A DNA stretch of 64,000 bases, taken from positions 1-64,000 of the forward strand of contig JAFCMP010000177.1 of NCBI GenBank assembly GCA_017506865.1, read 5' to 3'. Position numbers and translations under genes: made by a program. The stretch is from Tribonema minus. Its lineage: Eukaryota > Sar > Xanthophyceae > Tribonematales > Tribonemataceae. Below are positions 38,623-49,800 of the stretch, piece after piece. Position 1 is the stretch's first letter. Each line of letters opens with the position of its first letter. The notes beneath the pieces were generated by a model, which did not search any database, was not told the DNA's origin, and saw only the letters and a program-made list of their open reading frames with translations.

Positions 38623-41186
38623 GCGGTGCTGAAGTTGAGGTTGTGGGAAGTGGGGAAGGCGTGAGCGGCAATGTGTGAAGTTGCAGTTGGCAAACGAGAT
38701 CAGTGTACATACGCGCTACAGTATAATGTATGCGGGCGATGGTGAGAGGCATTTGTGGATCCTCGATGAGGTTAAGCCTCACTGGTGGCGTCGAATGTGC
38801 GAATGCAGTTGCAGATGCGGGTGACAACTTGAAGAATTTATCAGTAGCTGCAATGTCCACATGTCGGTGCATGCGACATGGCAGTTTTAGATCATTTGTG
38901 AGCCTAGATATTGAGTGTAGCTGAGAGCAGACATACGCATGCTTTCCAAGTTGTTGTACAGCACATAGCTTGTCCGAGCAGACCTTTTAATGGCAAGCTG
39001 TCTGTGCACTGCGCCGCGATTGGCATGTGTCGTTGGAACTCTTGTTGTGCTCCTATGCATGGTGCTTGGCACTTGGCATCCTTTCAGATTGGGTTGTGCT
39101 ATCAAACCCCCTGCAATGGCCTGTACTGCCATGGAGCTCTGCAACGTTAATTGCATGCCCCAGTGACTATCATGTTACGCTCTGCAAGTGCAGATTACTC
39201 GATACTTTTTCATAGCTAGGTGTCAGTGCTTCTGACTGAACCCTTTGCACGTTGTGAGGTCTTGTATGACGTACCCAACGTATGTCTTCATGATTACAAG
39301 CCGAACCTTGGTCTCACATGTGCTACACACATCAGCAATTCTGCCTGCATGTATATGCCAAGAGCTGCTCTGCAATCCACACCCTGACCCTTGCTCATGC
39401 CTTGCACTCTTTGAACAGTACGCTTCCAGACTGTCACAAGACATAATTCCGTACAGCAAGCTTCAAGTTAGATGCCATCATCTGGGCTTTTTCGCGCCCT
39501 GAGCGAGAATTGATTGATAAAAAGTACACTGTACCCGGTTGCCCGGCGCCCATCAAATGCAAGTACCTAAGCCCCATTATGCTGCCGCAACAGGTGATTT
39601 GCAAACGGATATGATACGGAGTAGCTCTTCCCAGATACAGCGCCTTGCCGTATAAGTGGCAACGTGCCACGGTTGTGCTGCCAGATCACATTACCATCAG
39701 TCAGCATGACAACACACTGACGAGATGACTCTGTTATGGAAGACCTTCATGCCAGGATGCAGACATAGATTAACGTTGGTCATGGCCCCAGGGGAATGTT
39801 TATTTGATGAGTTCAGTGGGAACTTGTGGCGCTTCTGCTCCTGCTACTGTAAGTTGGGCTGTCATGCAATCCTATCGATGTGCCTGGCAGGTGGACCGGC
39901 AATGAGTCATTCACCTTATAGGCAAGTCACTGACAGGCCCAATGACATGCCATGTATGGTTCGCAAAGGAGCGGCGCGCATACATGCCGCCACTGCAACG
40001 CACAAAACACACACTGTCAGATCCGACATGCATCTTGTGTACATTGTTTGGCCTACACCCCCAAGACACAGCCAATCGTAAGCTCGTTTCTAAGCCTAGG
40101 GGACTCAGCGGGCCTTCAAAGCGGCGGCAAATTCTCAAACCCACTGGGCCCCCTGACCTTCCCCCATTCCCCTTCCCTTCCCTTCTCCGCATGCCATGTG
40201 TCAACACACCAAGTCAACTCGGGTCCCCTGTCATAATGCAGTCGCAGCATCCCAGTGTACCTAGAGTGTGCTGGTGCCGCTGAAAGCAGTTGGGCGCCAT
40301 GATGCAGCGCATTGATGGACTGTGCTTGTATTTTCCTTCACTCCGCCTCCATTCTCTCCTCCATGTCAGCAAGGTACCTAATGGGCAGTGCCAGATAGAT
40401 GCGGCAATATGTTAGTGGTTGCGATTACATTATGGCCATTTCATGTATGCACAATGAGTATGCAGGTATCATGCAGACACGCTTCAGCAGGTGTCTTGTT
40501 AACAGCAGAAGCTGAGTGGTCGCAGATGCGAAGTGAATAATCAGTTCTCACCAAAGGTGTGGGCGCAAAACGGCGCGCATTATCAATTGGCAAAGAGCAA
40601 GATCACTGGCTGTAGTTGTAGACACGGCAATGATGAGAGAACTCTCTGGCCATCGTTACGACAAAAAAGCAAGCGCCACACAAACAGCAAACGAGCGAGT
40701 ACTGCATGTTGATCAACTCTGCGACATTCCACTTCAGACTAAGGTAAGGCTCACTCAATATCAATGGGACCAACGCAGCATACATCGACCCTTTCAAACT
40801 ACCTTTAGCATTATCCTTACAACAGTAAGGCTAGAGAAGTCGATATTGTGAGTCTGACTCTGACTCGCTGTCCCCTATCCTGTCACATGCCACCGGGCTT
40901 AACCCACTGAGGTCAGATGGATTGTTAATATTCTAAACTCGGTGACAGTGACGCGAGCCTGTTGTGCCCAAAGTCTACCTTGTTTACTTCCGCTTGAGGG
41001 GCGGAAACGCAAAATGCAAGATATGAAAAATGCAAGATATGAAAAATGCAAGATATGCAGCTCTTGTGCTGATGCCCTACATGAGCTAGACTGTCACATT
41101 AGAGCTGAAGTTGCAGTTTACGGCTCGTCCGCTGCTCCAGCACACAAGACACGAAGCTCTAGTGCGATGCCGAGCCCCAGGCACAC
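38623..41186. other. Intergenic region; repeat R2 and otherwise nothing recognised
   Basis: Only short open frames occur between the polyketide synthase stop and the CKS1 3' region. The R2 repeat at 39429-39528 is the one clear feature. A short direct repeat of AAATGCAAGATATG lies near 41010-41060. Confidence 0.45.
39429..39528 (+). repeat. Dispersed repeat R2, copy 1
   Basis: About 100 bp match 58558-58653. The core from CATCATCTGGGCTTTTTCGC through CCCTGAGCGAGAATT is identical over 36 bp in the two loci. The flanks (GTCACA.GACAT, TTCCGTACAGCAA, then TAAAAAGTAC) are similar with small gaps. It could be a SINE-like or MITE-like end, or a conserved small RNA; no terminal repeats were found. 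Confidence 0.82.
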
Positions 41187-41221
41187 TAACCCTATCCCTA
41201 ACCCTAACCCTAACCCTAAGC
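41187..41221. repeat. Interstitial telomere-like repeat (CCCTAA)n
   Basis: About five CCCTAA units with one CCCTAT variant lie just downstream of CKS1. Confidence 0.8.
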
Positions 41222-41285
41222 GCAAAACGCGCACACCACACATCATCAACGCATGCTGCTTGTCTATTTGCAGGTGCTCATATAG

Positions 41286-41497
41286 ACCTGACTGACCACT
41301 GCTGCCATTGGCACGTCACCTCTGCCATTGGCTCATCACCTCCGAATCTTCAATGCTGCTACTGTTGGCACGTTACCCTTGAATCTCCACTGCTACCATT
41401 GGCACGTCACCTCTGACTGAGCACTACCATTGGCACGTCACCCTCAAAATCTGACTGAGCACTGCTACCACTGGCACGTCACCTCTGAATCTCCACC
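41286..41497 (-). repeat. Tandem copies of the CKS1 coding end and 3' flank
   Basis: Strings such as CCATTGGCACGTCACCTCTG, with AATCTCCA or GACTGAGCAC variants, recur five to six times at intervals of about 35-60 bp on the plus strand. The unit nearest the gene spans the last codons and stop of CKS1, so the array looks like expansion of the end of the last exon into its 3' flank. Confidence 0.75.
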
Positions 41498-43455
41498 TCC
41501 CGCAGCTCCGGGTCCACTTCTCCAGTGGTCGGGTCCGTTCCCAGCGGCCGCCGGAAGAGCAGCACGTGAGGTTCGGGCCTGTTCAACATCAAGTTTAACA
41601 TCGAGCAATAGAGCAGCACATGAGGTTTGGCCTGCTCAACATCAAGTTCAGCACCGAGCAAGAGAGAGGCACATGAGGTTCGGGCCTGTTCAACATCAAG
41701 TTCAACATTCAGCAAAAGAGCAGCACGTGAGGTTCGGGCCTGTTCAACATCATGTCCAACATTCAGCAAAAGAGCAGGACGTGAGGTTCGGGGCCTGTTC
41801 CACATCAAGTTCAACATCGAGCAATAGAGCACGTGAGGTTCGGGCCTGCTCAACATCGAGTTCAACACCGAGCAAGAGAGAGGCGCAGCGCCATGATGTG
41901 TCTGATGCGTGTTTGCGGCACATGAGGCGTCGTTTGCTTGAAGTGACCATGCAGCATGCGTTGACCGGCATCGTATGAAAGGTATGTGATGGAGCGCTGC
42001 AGGGGAAATGATGGATCAGCGCACACACACATTGCCACATGGGCCATATACAAATAGCAGTGGTGTGGTGCCGACACAGACTCAACACAACAATAAACAT
42101 GGAGTGGCCTGTGAAATTGATTGATAGCTCTCTGCTACCAACACTATTGCTTCTCATTGTTTTGTTAGGCTCCACACACAATCTTCCAATTGGTGTATCT
42201 GACTACAACAGCTTGTGACATCCTCTTCTGATCGAGCATTTAAACTTGCCACAAGCAAGCCATGGATGTTGTGTGGTGTCATGCGGTAGGCATGACCCAC
42301 ACCTGGACATGCGCTCGTCTGGCTGTTGCACGTGTAGATTGTTGCAACTGTTATGCTGACAAAAAGGGATCCTGCTAGCAGAATGGATAAAATTTCACCA
42401 GCGCGTGCCAGGTACTGCATCACAAACTCCACGAATGATTCATAATCTGGGGCTCGGAGTAAATCAAAATGATTTTTCCAAATTGACATATGGCAGTACT
42501 CCGGGTACCCAAAGCAGGCGGTGGCATGCATTCTGCAGGTGTGCCTGAGCTCTTGCATTTCCAGTTTGATGAACAAGCTTCAGCACTCACTTGTGGATCC
42601 CTGTGCAGGCGTGACACGACACACGTATGGTCCCATGGCAGCGGCAAGCAGCGGCGGCAACAGAAGCAATGACACAAGGTCAGTTGGACAATGCCTGCAG
42701 GCGTCGCCGCTGTAACGCAACGTGGCGACCCGCACGAGCGTATAAACCACCAAGTCATGAGTAAACGCGAAATGTGAAGGTCCTGTTTCGCAGTGTAGAC
42801 TACAATGCTTGCCTGCAGTGCACGCCTTGTTACCATTTGACCACTGCGACAACCAGCACCCGATGTGGTTTTTCGTCATGAGAAAGGCGGGCCGCCGAGT
42901 TGAATATCAAATGCTCCATAGGTGCATATGCTCAAGCCAGTATTGACAAAATTGTTGACAACATCAGCAGAAGAAAGCTCCTTGGAGCTGGACTGCTGAA
43001 TGCATTTCCCTGGTTAGGCACCGTGATTTGCCGACCCTTGAACACGACACATTCCTGAACGTATAGGAAGAGTAGCCTCACCATACATCGGCTGCAACAG
43101 TTGGTTCACGTAGGGCCATGGCAGCAGCTCACCGTAGTGCTCCCAGCCTCTGGACATGGTAACCTTGTACGTGTGCCTCCACTCCGCCTCCGTCAGAGTC
43201 CTGTCCTTGGGAACGCGTTTGGCTTGCTCCTTAGGAATGAACACGTGCCTGTACTCTACAGGTGCAGACAAGACAGACAGCAGGAGATGTAAAGCAACGT
43301 ATGGAGCAATTGGCGCGCGCTCCGAGAGGCAAGTGATGCCTGGAAGCGAGCTCAACGGCCAATTTCTCAATCAATCCTCTAAGACTGTGCACTGGTTCGT
43401 ACTCACCGTAGTCACCGTCGCTGTATTTGTCAGAGTATTCTATGGCGTTGGACAT
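41479..43455 (-). CDS. CKS1: Cyclin-dependent kinase regulatory subunit (CKS1/Suc1)
   Basis: The product binds cyclin-dependent kinases and phospho-substrates in cell-cycle control. Family landmarks are present: IEYSDKYSDGDYEYRHVFIP, EAEWR, SRGWEHY and PEPHVLLFRRPL. Exons that keep frame are 43455-43407, 43255-43133, 43091-43082 and 41578-41479, giving 93 aa. The third exon is a 10-nt microexon reached by a 41-nt intron (43132-43092). It is supported because it yields HYADVWPEPH, the same length as HYAVHRPEPH in plant CKS proteins. The alternative reads through that short intron and ends exon 2 at 43087; it also keeps frame but adds about 12 residues not seen in the family. The last intron contains six tandem copies of the exon 4 acceptor. 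Confidence 0.9.
41568..41885 (-). repeat. Six tandem copies of the CKS1 exon 4 acceptor and exon start
   Basis: On the plus strand GAGGTTCGGGCCTG or a close variant occurs at about 41569, 41622, 41674, 41729, 41782 and 41835, every 52-55 bp. On the minus strand each is a TTGAACAG or near-identical acceptor followed by GCCCGAACCTCACGTGCTG-like exon sequence. The unit at lowest coordinates is the real exon. Confidence 0.92.
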
Positions 43456-43873
43456 GGCGCGCTGCGGTGTTGTTGATTGTCTATCAGACACACGCGGTTT
43501 GTACCCAATTCAGGCCTTCTCGCCGGTCCAAACTGTAGATGTTGTGGGGCAGCTGCGGGCGAGCTGTGGGGTGTCTCAGCGGGTAACGACACACAGAACC
43601 TCCACGGCCGACCTTGATGCGCCTAGCTTGCTCTCGTCCGCTAGGGCAAATGGCGGGCTTAATTTGAACACGACAATAGGGTCAACCCTAGGGTTCAAAA
43701 ATGGCCCAACGGCATCATCTTTGCCAATTGCCTGCACACTCACACGCAGCCAACACAACGACCCCAGTAGCGTGATCGCTGAGGTCTTCACAGCGCAAGG
43801 TCAACAGCGCAACCGCTAAGGCACACACGCTGCTACATCAGTGGCCCAACCTGGCAGGAAGCGGGGACAAAGA
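43456..43873. promoter_or_regulatory. Divergent promoter region between CKS1 and CSE1
   Basis: The CKS1 (minus) and CSE1 (plus) start codons are 418 bp apart, head to head. A shared or back-to-back promoter is inferred from this spacing. No specific factor site can be named. Confidence 0.6.
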
Positions 43874-46800
43874 ATGGCAGCAAATCCAGCAGATCCGCTG
43901 GGTCAGCTCCGCCAGCTGCTGGTGCAGACGCAGAACCCCAGTGCTGACCAGCGCAAGAATGCAGAGCAGTACCTCGTCAACATGGAGAGGCAGCCAGGAT
44001 ACCCTCAGCTGCTCGTGCAGCTCATCGAGTCCCACTGCTCTCGAACGGGGGCGGAGGACAAGAGCCTGCGAACCCTGGGCGCCATCATGTTCAAGAACCT
44101 GGTGAAGCGGTGCTGGGTGCCTCCAGAGGATGGAGATGGCAAGGAGAACGCCCTGGGAGCGGACGACAAGGCTGCCATCAAGGCCAACATGGTGCACATG
44201 ATGTGCATCGTGCCTCCGGAGGTGCAGCGGCAGTTCAGCGAGGCCCTGACCATCATCAGCAAGCACGACTTCCCGCACGACTGGCCGGCTCTGCTGCCGG
44301 ATCTGGTGCAGCGCATGAGGAGCAATGACTATGGGGTGGTGCTGAGCGTGCTGGTGACAGCCAACTCCATACTCAAGAGGTTCAGATATGGCTTCAAGAG
44401 CGATGCCCTGATGATGGAGCTCAAATACGTCTTGGAGCACTTGGCGGTAAGATATATACACAATTGCTAAGCTAGCTGCTTTCCTGAGCACCTCACAGTT
44501 CTGCAGCGTACAGGTCACAAATTGTGCAAAATGTCTACCAGCTATGAGAGATTACAACAGAGTTGCAGTTGTGTGATGTCGAGTTCAATGCCTAGTAGTT
44601 GCTGATGTCAGTTGGCAAAAATGTACAATTGGCCACCTTGGCTGGGGAGCATGGGGGCCAATGCCCACCCAATGCGGGCTGCCTTGACACATGAAAGGGC
44701 CAACGTGAACCTTGCGCCCTATAACCCACACACGAGCATGACAGATGCATGTATGTACCGGGAGCATGTCACAAACGACCTCAGCTGCGTGCCTAACATG
44801 CACGCGGCGCCATCACATCCGCAAGGTGCGCGTGCTGATCTGTCAATGTGCATGCCCCCCAAATAACCTCTGCAGGCGCCTCTGACAGAGCTGCTGCAGC
44901 AGACCAGCCAGGCAGTTGCGGCGGCGGCGGGACAGCCACAGCAGCTGGCCACGCTGTTTGAGTGCTTGCGGCTCATCTGCAGAATATATTTCAGCCTGAA
45001 CTGGCAGGTATGGACTATGGCTTGCCAATTGAGTGGGCGACCTGCTGCTGCTGCTGATGTGCACATTGGTGTCAGTTGAAGTTTCACCAATGAAGTAGCA
45101 GTTGTAGCTCAGCCTTGCTAAGCGCGAGCGCTTGTGGCTATGTTGGCAGTCATCATGATTTCACGCGTGCCTTCGCCTGGCATCTCAATGGAGTACCTTG
45201 ACCTGAAAACGGCATACTGCATAATATGCTTGACGACTGCCGCAAGTTAGATGACTGGAGTACTGCTTGACTCAACACACAATCAACGTCAACCATTGAC
45301 GAGGGATTGTCCATGCAGCTTTTGCATGTGGACTTTTAGACAATGGTCACAATGGTCACCCCAGGATCTACTTCTGACATTGCCGTGTCATTTCTGAACA
45401 GTTCAGAACAGACAACAATTTCTTGAAAGTTGGGTTTGCTGTGCCTCCCACTGCAGGACTTGCCGGAGTACTTTGAGGACAACATGGCGATATGGATGGC
45501 GGAATTTGGGCGCTATCTGGCGTATGATGGACCGCAGCCACCGGAGCCCACCATGGAGAATGAGCCAGGCGCGCTGGAAAAACTGCAGGTATGTACGTAT
45601 AGATGCTACATATCAGCAGGTTTTCTGGAATGGTGTATCTGTGGAGTATTGCTGTGAAAATTAGGACCGCTGCTGAGCATTGCTGTGCACTTGCGTGGAT
45701 TACATCACACATTTAGTTTGCCGCTGCTGCAGGGGTTTTGGATACTTGCAGCAATAACAATCATGGTGGACAATTGGGGGCGTTGCTGATGGTGATTTAG
45801 TGGAGAACAAGTATGCACATAAGCACATGCAGATGCCTCTGCTGACGGTCAATGATACGGGGGGGCACAAGGTTTGTAGGGTAGATCTTGTTGTGTAACT
45901 AAGTTTGCGACCTGCTTCCCATTCGACAGTCCGCCGCAGTCATGAAATGAAGCAGTCAAGTATGTTGAAAAGGCCTTGCATTCACAAAATTGAAGCAGTC
46001 ATGTATGTTAACAGGCTTGTTGTGTTTCAAAATTGGGTGCCGATCAGCAGTCAATGCAAGGGGTTGAGCATTGTGCGCAGTGTTGTTTGTTTCTCAGAAT
46101 GCAACTTAAATGGCCACAATTTGCTGTGATTGCAATGGCGTGGGTCTCAGTGATGTAGTAGGCCCTTTGAGTAGCACGCAGTGCGGTAGCTAGTCTTGAC
46201 ATTTCAACATTCTGCAACAGAAAAATGTGTAGTTGATGATGAGAAAGCCTACTGTTGACTCAATGTAGCATGCATGTTGAACGGCCTACTGCTAGCCCTG
46301 GTAACTTCGGGCTGCTTTGAGGCACTTGCGCACCGCTAGTGACATTGGTTACCTTGAAGTCTTGTGCTGCATGTCTGGCCATGCCAATGGTGATGATTCC
46401 CTGTTACGGCAGGGATAGGGTCAGGGTCGAGGTTGATGTCAGGTAGGGCTTGCCTAGTTGCACCCCTCTGCAAGCTGAGGTTGGTGGCATCATTGATCCT
46501 GAACCAAGCGGCTTGTGCAGCATAGTGGTCAGACCTGAATGGAAGGGTGCTGAGAGTTTTGATAGTGTTTTTTGAGAGCTTGACTCCAATGACTTGGCAT
46601 CTGCGGCCACTTTGCAAACTCAATTTCCTGTTCTGAACTCGGAACTTCAAGTCTGACTGTAACCCTCTTGGCTCCCATGTAGACTTGGCCTGTCACATGC
46701 TGCTGACACATCCTTGCTAGCTGCTAATAGTCAATCTTTACTGGGGAGAACGCCAATGTGGATGCATAAAGTGTCACGAAGAGCCTTTCACATGTTGGCC

Positions 46801-49800
46801 ATGGCTGGTACGAGCACCTGACATTGTCAGTTACCTGGGTAATCCATCCATACATACCCCGTGTGTTCCATACAGGCGGCGATAGTGGAGAACATCAACC
46901 TGTATGCGAGCAAGTACGACGAGGAGTTCCAACCACACCTGGCAGGCTTCACAACTGCCATATGGGCACTGTTGGTCAAGGTGCGGAACAGCCATATGCA
47001 ACTGCCATATGGTACACGTCGATGTCTTGCGGGTGATGTCTCATGTAGTGATTTGCCTCTTGACGGAGGTGGTGTTGATGTCATGAGGTGATGCACATGA
47101 AGCTGGAACGCAACCATGGGTCAGACTGCAGCTGCAAGTGCTCAGAAGGGGGTCTTGGCTTTGCCTGACCTTTGTTGAAGTTTTGCATGGCACTTGAAGA
47201 TTGCGTTTGAAGGTTCGTGTCTGGCATGCAATGTCTGGCTTGGCGTTGCTTCGACCTATTGGGTCGATTGAAGTCTTTTTTGCAGCAACAAGGTGCATCC
47301 GCCTTTCCCTGCTTACTGATGTATCCGTATGTTCATGACTTCATCCAGTCAGGCAGATTGGAATACAAAAAGCAGTGCCATGACGCGCTGACTATGAGTT
47401 GCACCCGCTTTCACCTGCTTTTTCAATCATTCTTGCTGTTCGTGGTAACACTGGAGCAGCGCCACAACGCGCATGCGCACTGAACATTTCACACGTGGGC
47501 CTGTTGCATGAATTCATTGATTGATCCATCTTTTCATGATTTTACTCCATGAAGCAGGTGGGACCGGAGCAGCGCCACGACGCACTGGCCACGACCTGCA
47601 TCCGCTTCCTCACGTCGATAGTGAGCAAGCAGATGCACAGCGCGCTGTTTGCCGAGGAAGCTACGCTGCGCCAGATCACGGAGAACATAGTTGTGCCAAA
47701 CCTGGGTCTGCGCGACAGCGATGAGGAGCTCTTTGAGGACAACCCCTCTGACTACATTCAGGTATGTACGTTTTTGATAGTTGATTACCATTATGACATA
47801 CAGGTATGTAGTTGATGATGAAAACGCGCGCATGAGTGTTGAGCTTGATCATCATTCTGTGATGAGCCCTCTGACTACATACAGGTATGTATGTATTTGA
47901 TAGTTAATTACATACAGGTATTTGTTTGATGATGAAACACGTGTGTGAATGTTGGTCTTTGCTGTCACCATTCTGCGCTGAGTGAGATGAGTGACGTCAG
48001 TGACAATGCTTCGGGGATCATATATCAATGGCAAATAGCTTCGGCTTTTTGCAGGGTCCTGACAAACACACTATTGCAGCTGAGTGATGCTGCTGGCCAT
48101 GCACCTGCAACTCCTTTGAAACACGTGACTCATGCGACATACTTTCATACTTTCCAAGCCTGCATATACTCTCAAGATATGCATCACAGCACCACATGTG
48201 CAGGTACCTGTCATGGCTCTTGTACAAACACAATATGCTACATTTGTATGAAACGTATACTATATTCAGTGCATGGCATCTCATCAGTGGCGCTCACTGT
48301 TTGAGGCTGAGGGATACCCAACTTAACTTCGATGTTGCCTACACCTGACTGTCACATTGTAGCATTGAACCTGGATATTTTGGAGCGTCGGAAAACTGCC
48401 TTCATCGCCCCCCTGCACCCGCGCAGCACAAGGAGGGCAGCAGCGGTGATGCAGCGTTGGGGTTGTTTGATGCCCAACCTAACCTCAACATTACCTAAAC
48501 CCTGAACTGTGACGTTATTAGCATGTAACCTACAAAACTGCGCCCTTCCCCCCCCCCCCCCCCCGCAGCGCGACATGGAGGGCAGCGACAGCGACACGCG
48601 GCGGCGCGTGAGCTGCGACCTCGTGCGCGGCATGTGCAGACATCATGAGGCCGCCACCACGCGCATCTGCAGCGAGCTCGCGGGCACGCTGCTGGCGCGC
48701 TACGCGTCGGATCCCGCGCAGCAGTGGCGCTGCAAGGACGCGGCGCTGCAGCTGCTGCTGGCGGTGAGCGTGCGCGCGGCGAGCGCGGCGCATGGCGTGA
48801 GCGAGACGAATCAGTACGTCAACGTCATGGAGGTATTCTCCTCGAGGTATGTATGTATGGAGGTTTGTATTGACAAGATCAGTCACTACAGCAATGTCAT
48901 TACCACCTCGTACATCAACGTCATGTGGGTTTGCGAGACCAACCAGTACGTCAACGTCATTGAGGTCTTCTCCTCAAGGTATGTATGCATGTATGGAGGT
49001 TTGATTCGTAGGGGCCAGTCAGTACAGCAATGTCATGTAGTTTGTGATACCAACATGTGCATCAACGTCATGTGGGTTTGCAGCACCAACCAGTACGTCA
49101 TCGCCATGGAGGTCTTCTCCTCAAGGTATGTATGTATTTTCCTCCAGGTGTGTGTTGCATGGTGGTTTGGTTCAACAAATTAGTGAGTACAACAAACTAT
49201 TGTGAAGTTTATGATATCTACAACTCGTACATCGACGACGTGTGGGTTTGCAAGACCAACCAGTACGTCAACATCATGCAGGTCATCTCCTCCAGGTATG
49301 TATGTATGTATGGAGGTTTGTTCAGAGGCCAGTCAGTACAGCAGCTGCATGCGTGTTTGTGATGCCACTGTAAGTCAGCGCCAGGGTGTTGATCAACGTC
49401 AGAGGTGTTCTCGCGGAAGGATGCTCGTATGCAAGACCAACCAGTACCTCAAGGTCACTTGTCAGATCAATCAGTTCATCGACATCATGGAGGTGTTTGC
49501 CTAACCCTAACGCGCGCGCATGCCTAACCTTAACCCTAACTCTAGTGTCTTGACCCTGGATCTAAGTTACCTAACTGCCCATCACCCCCTTCCCCCCCCC
49601 CACCATCGACTTCCCTGAGATCTCAATGCCCGACGTGAACACGCGGCCCATTGTGCGCACTGACTGCAAACACGTGACATAATTGTGCTTCATGTTGCTG
49701 CTTTCACTGGAGTGGTCTCCGCATATGCGTCCCAACCCTGACCCCAAGTTTGTCCATCCCCCCTTTTTCCCCCTGCACCCCCCCCCAGCGTCCTCTCTGA

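Noticed and set aside
41568-41885. CRISPR-like regular repeats
   Set aside because: The units are continuous degenerate tandem copies of a CKS1 splice acceptor in a eukaryotic intron, without distinct spacers.
48509-49183. 224-codon frame as an uninterrupted exon
   Set aside because: CSE1 homology ends at 48846 and resumes at 49950; the extension consists of repeated copies of the exon end.
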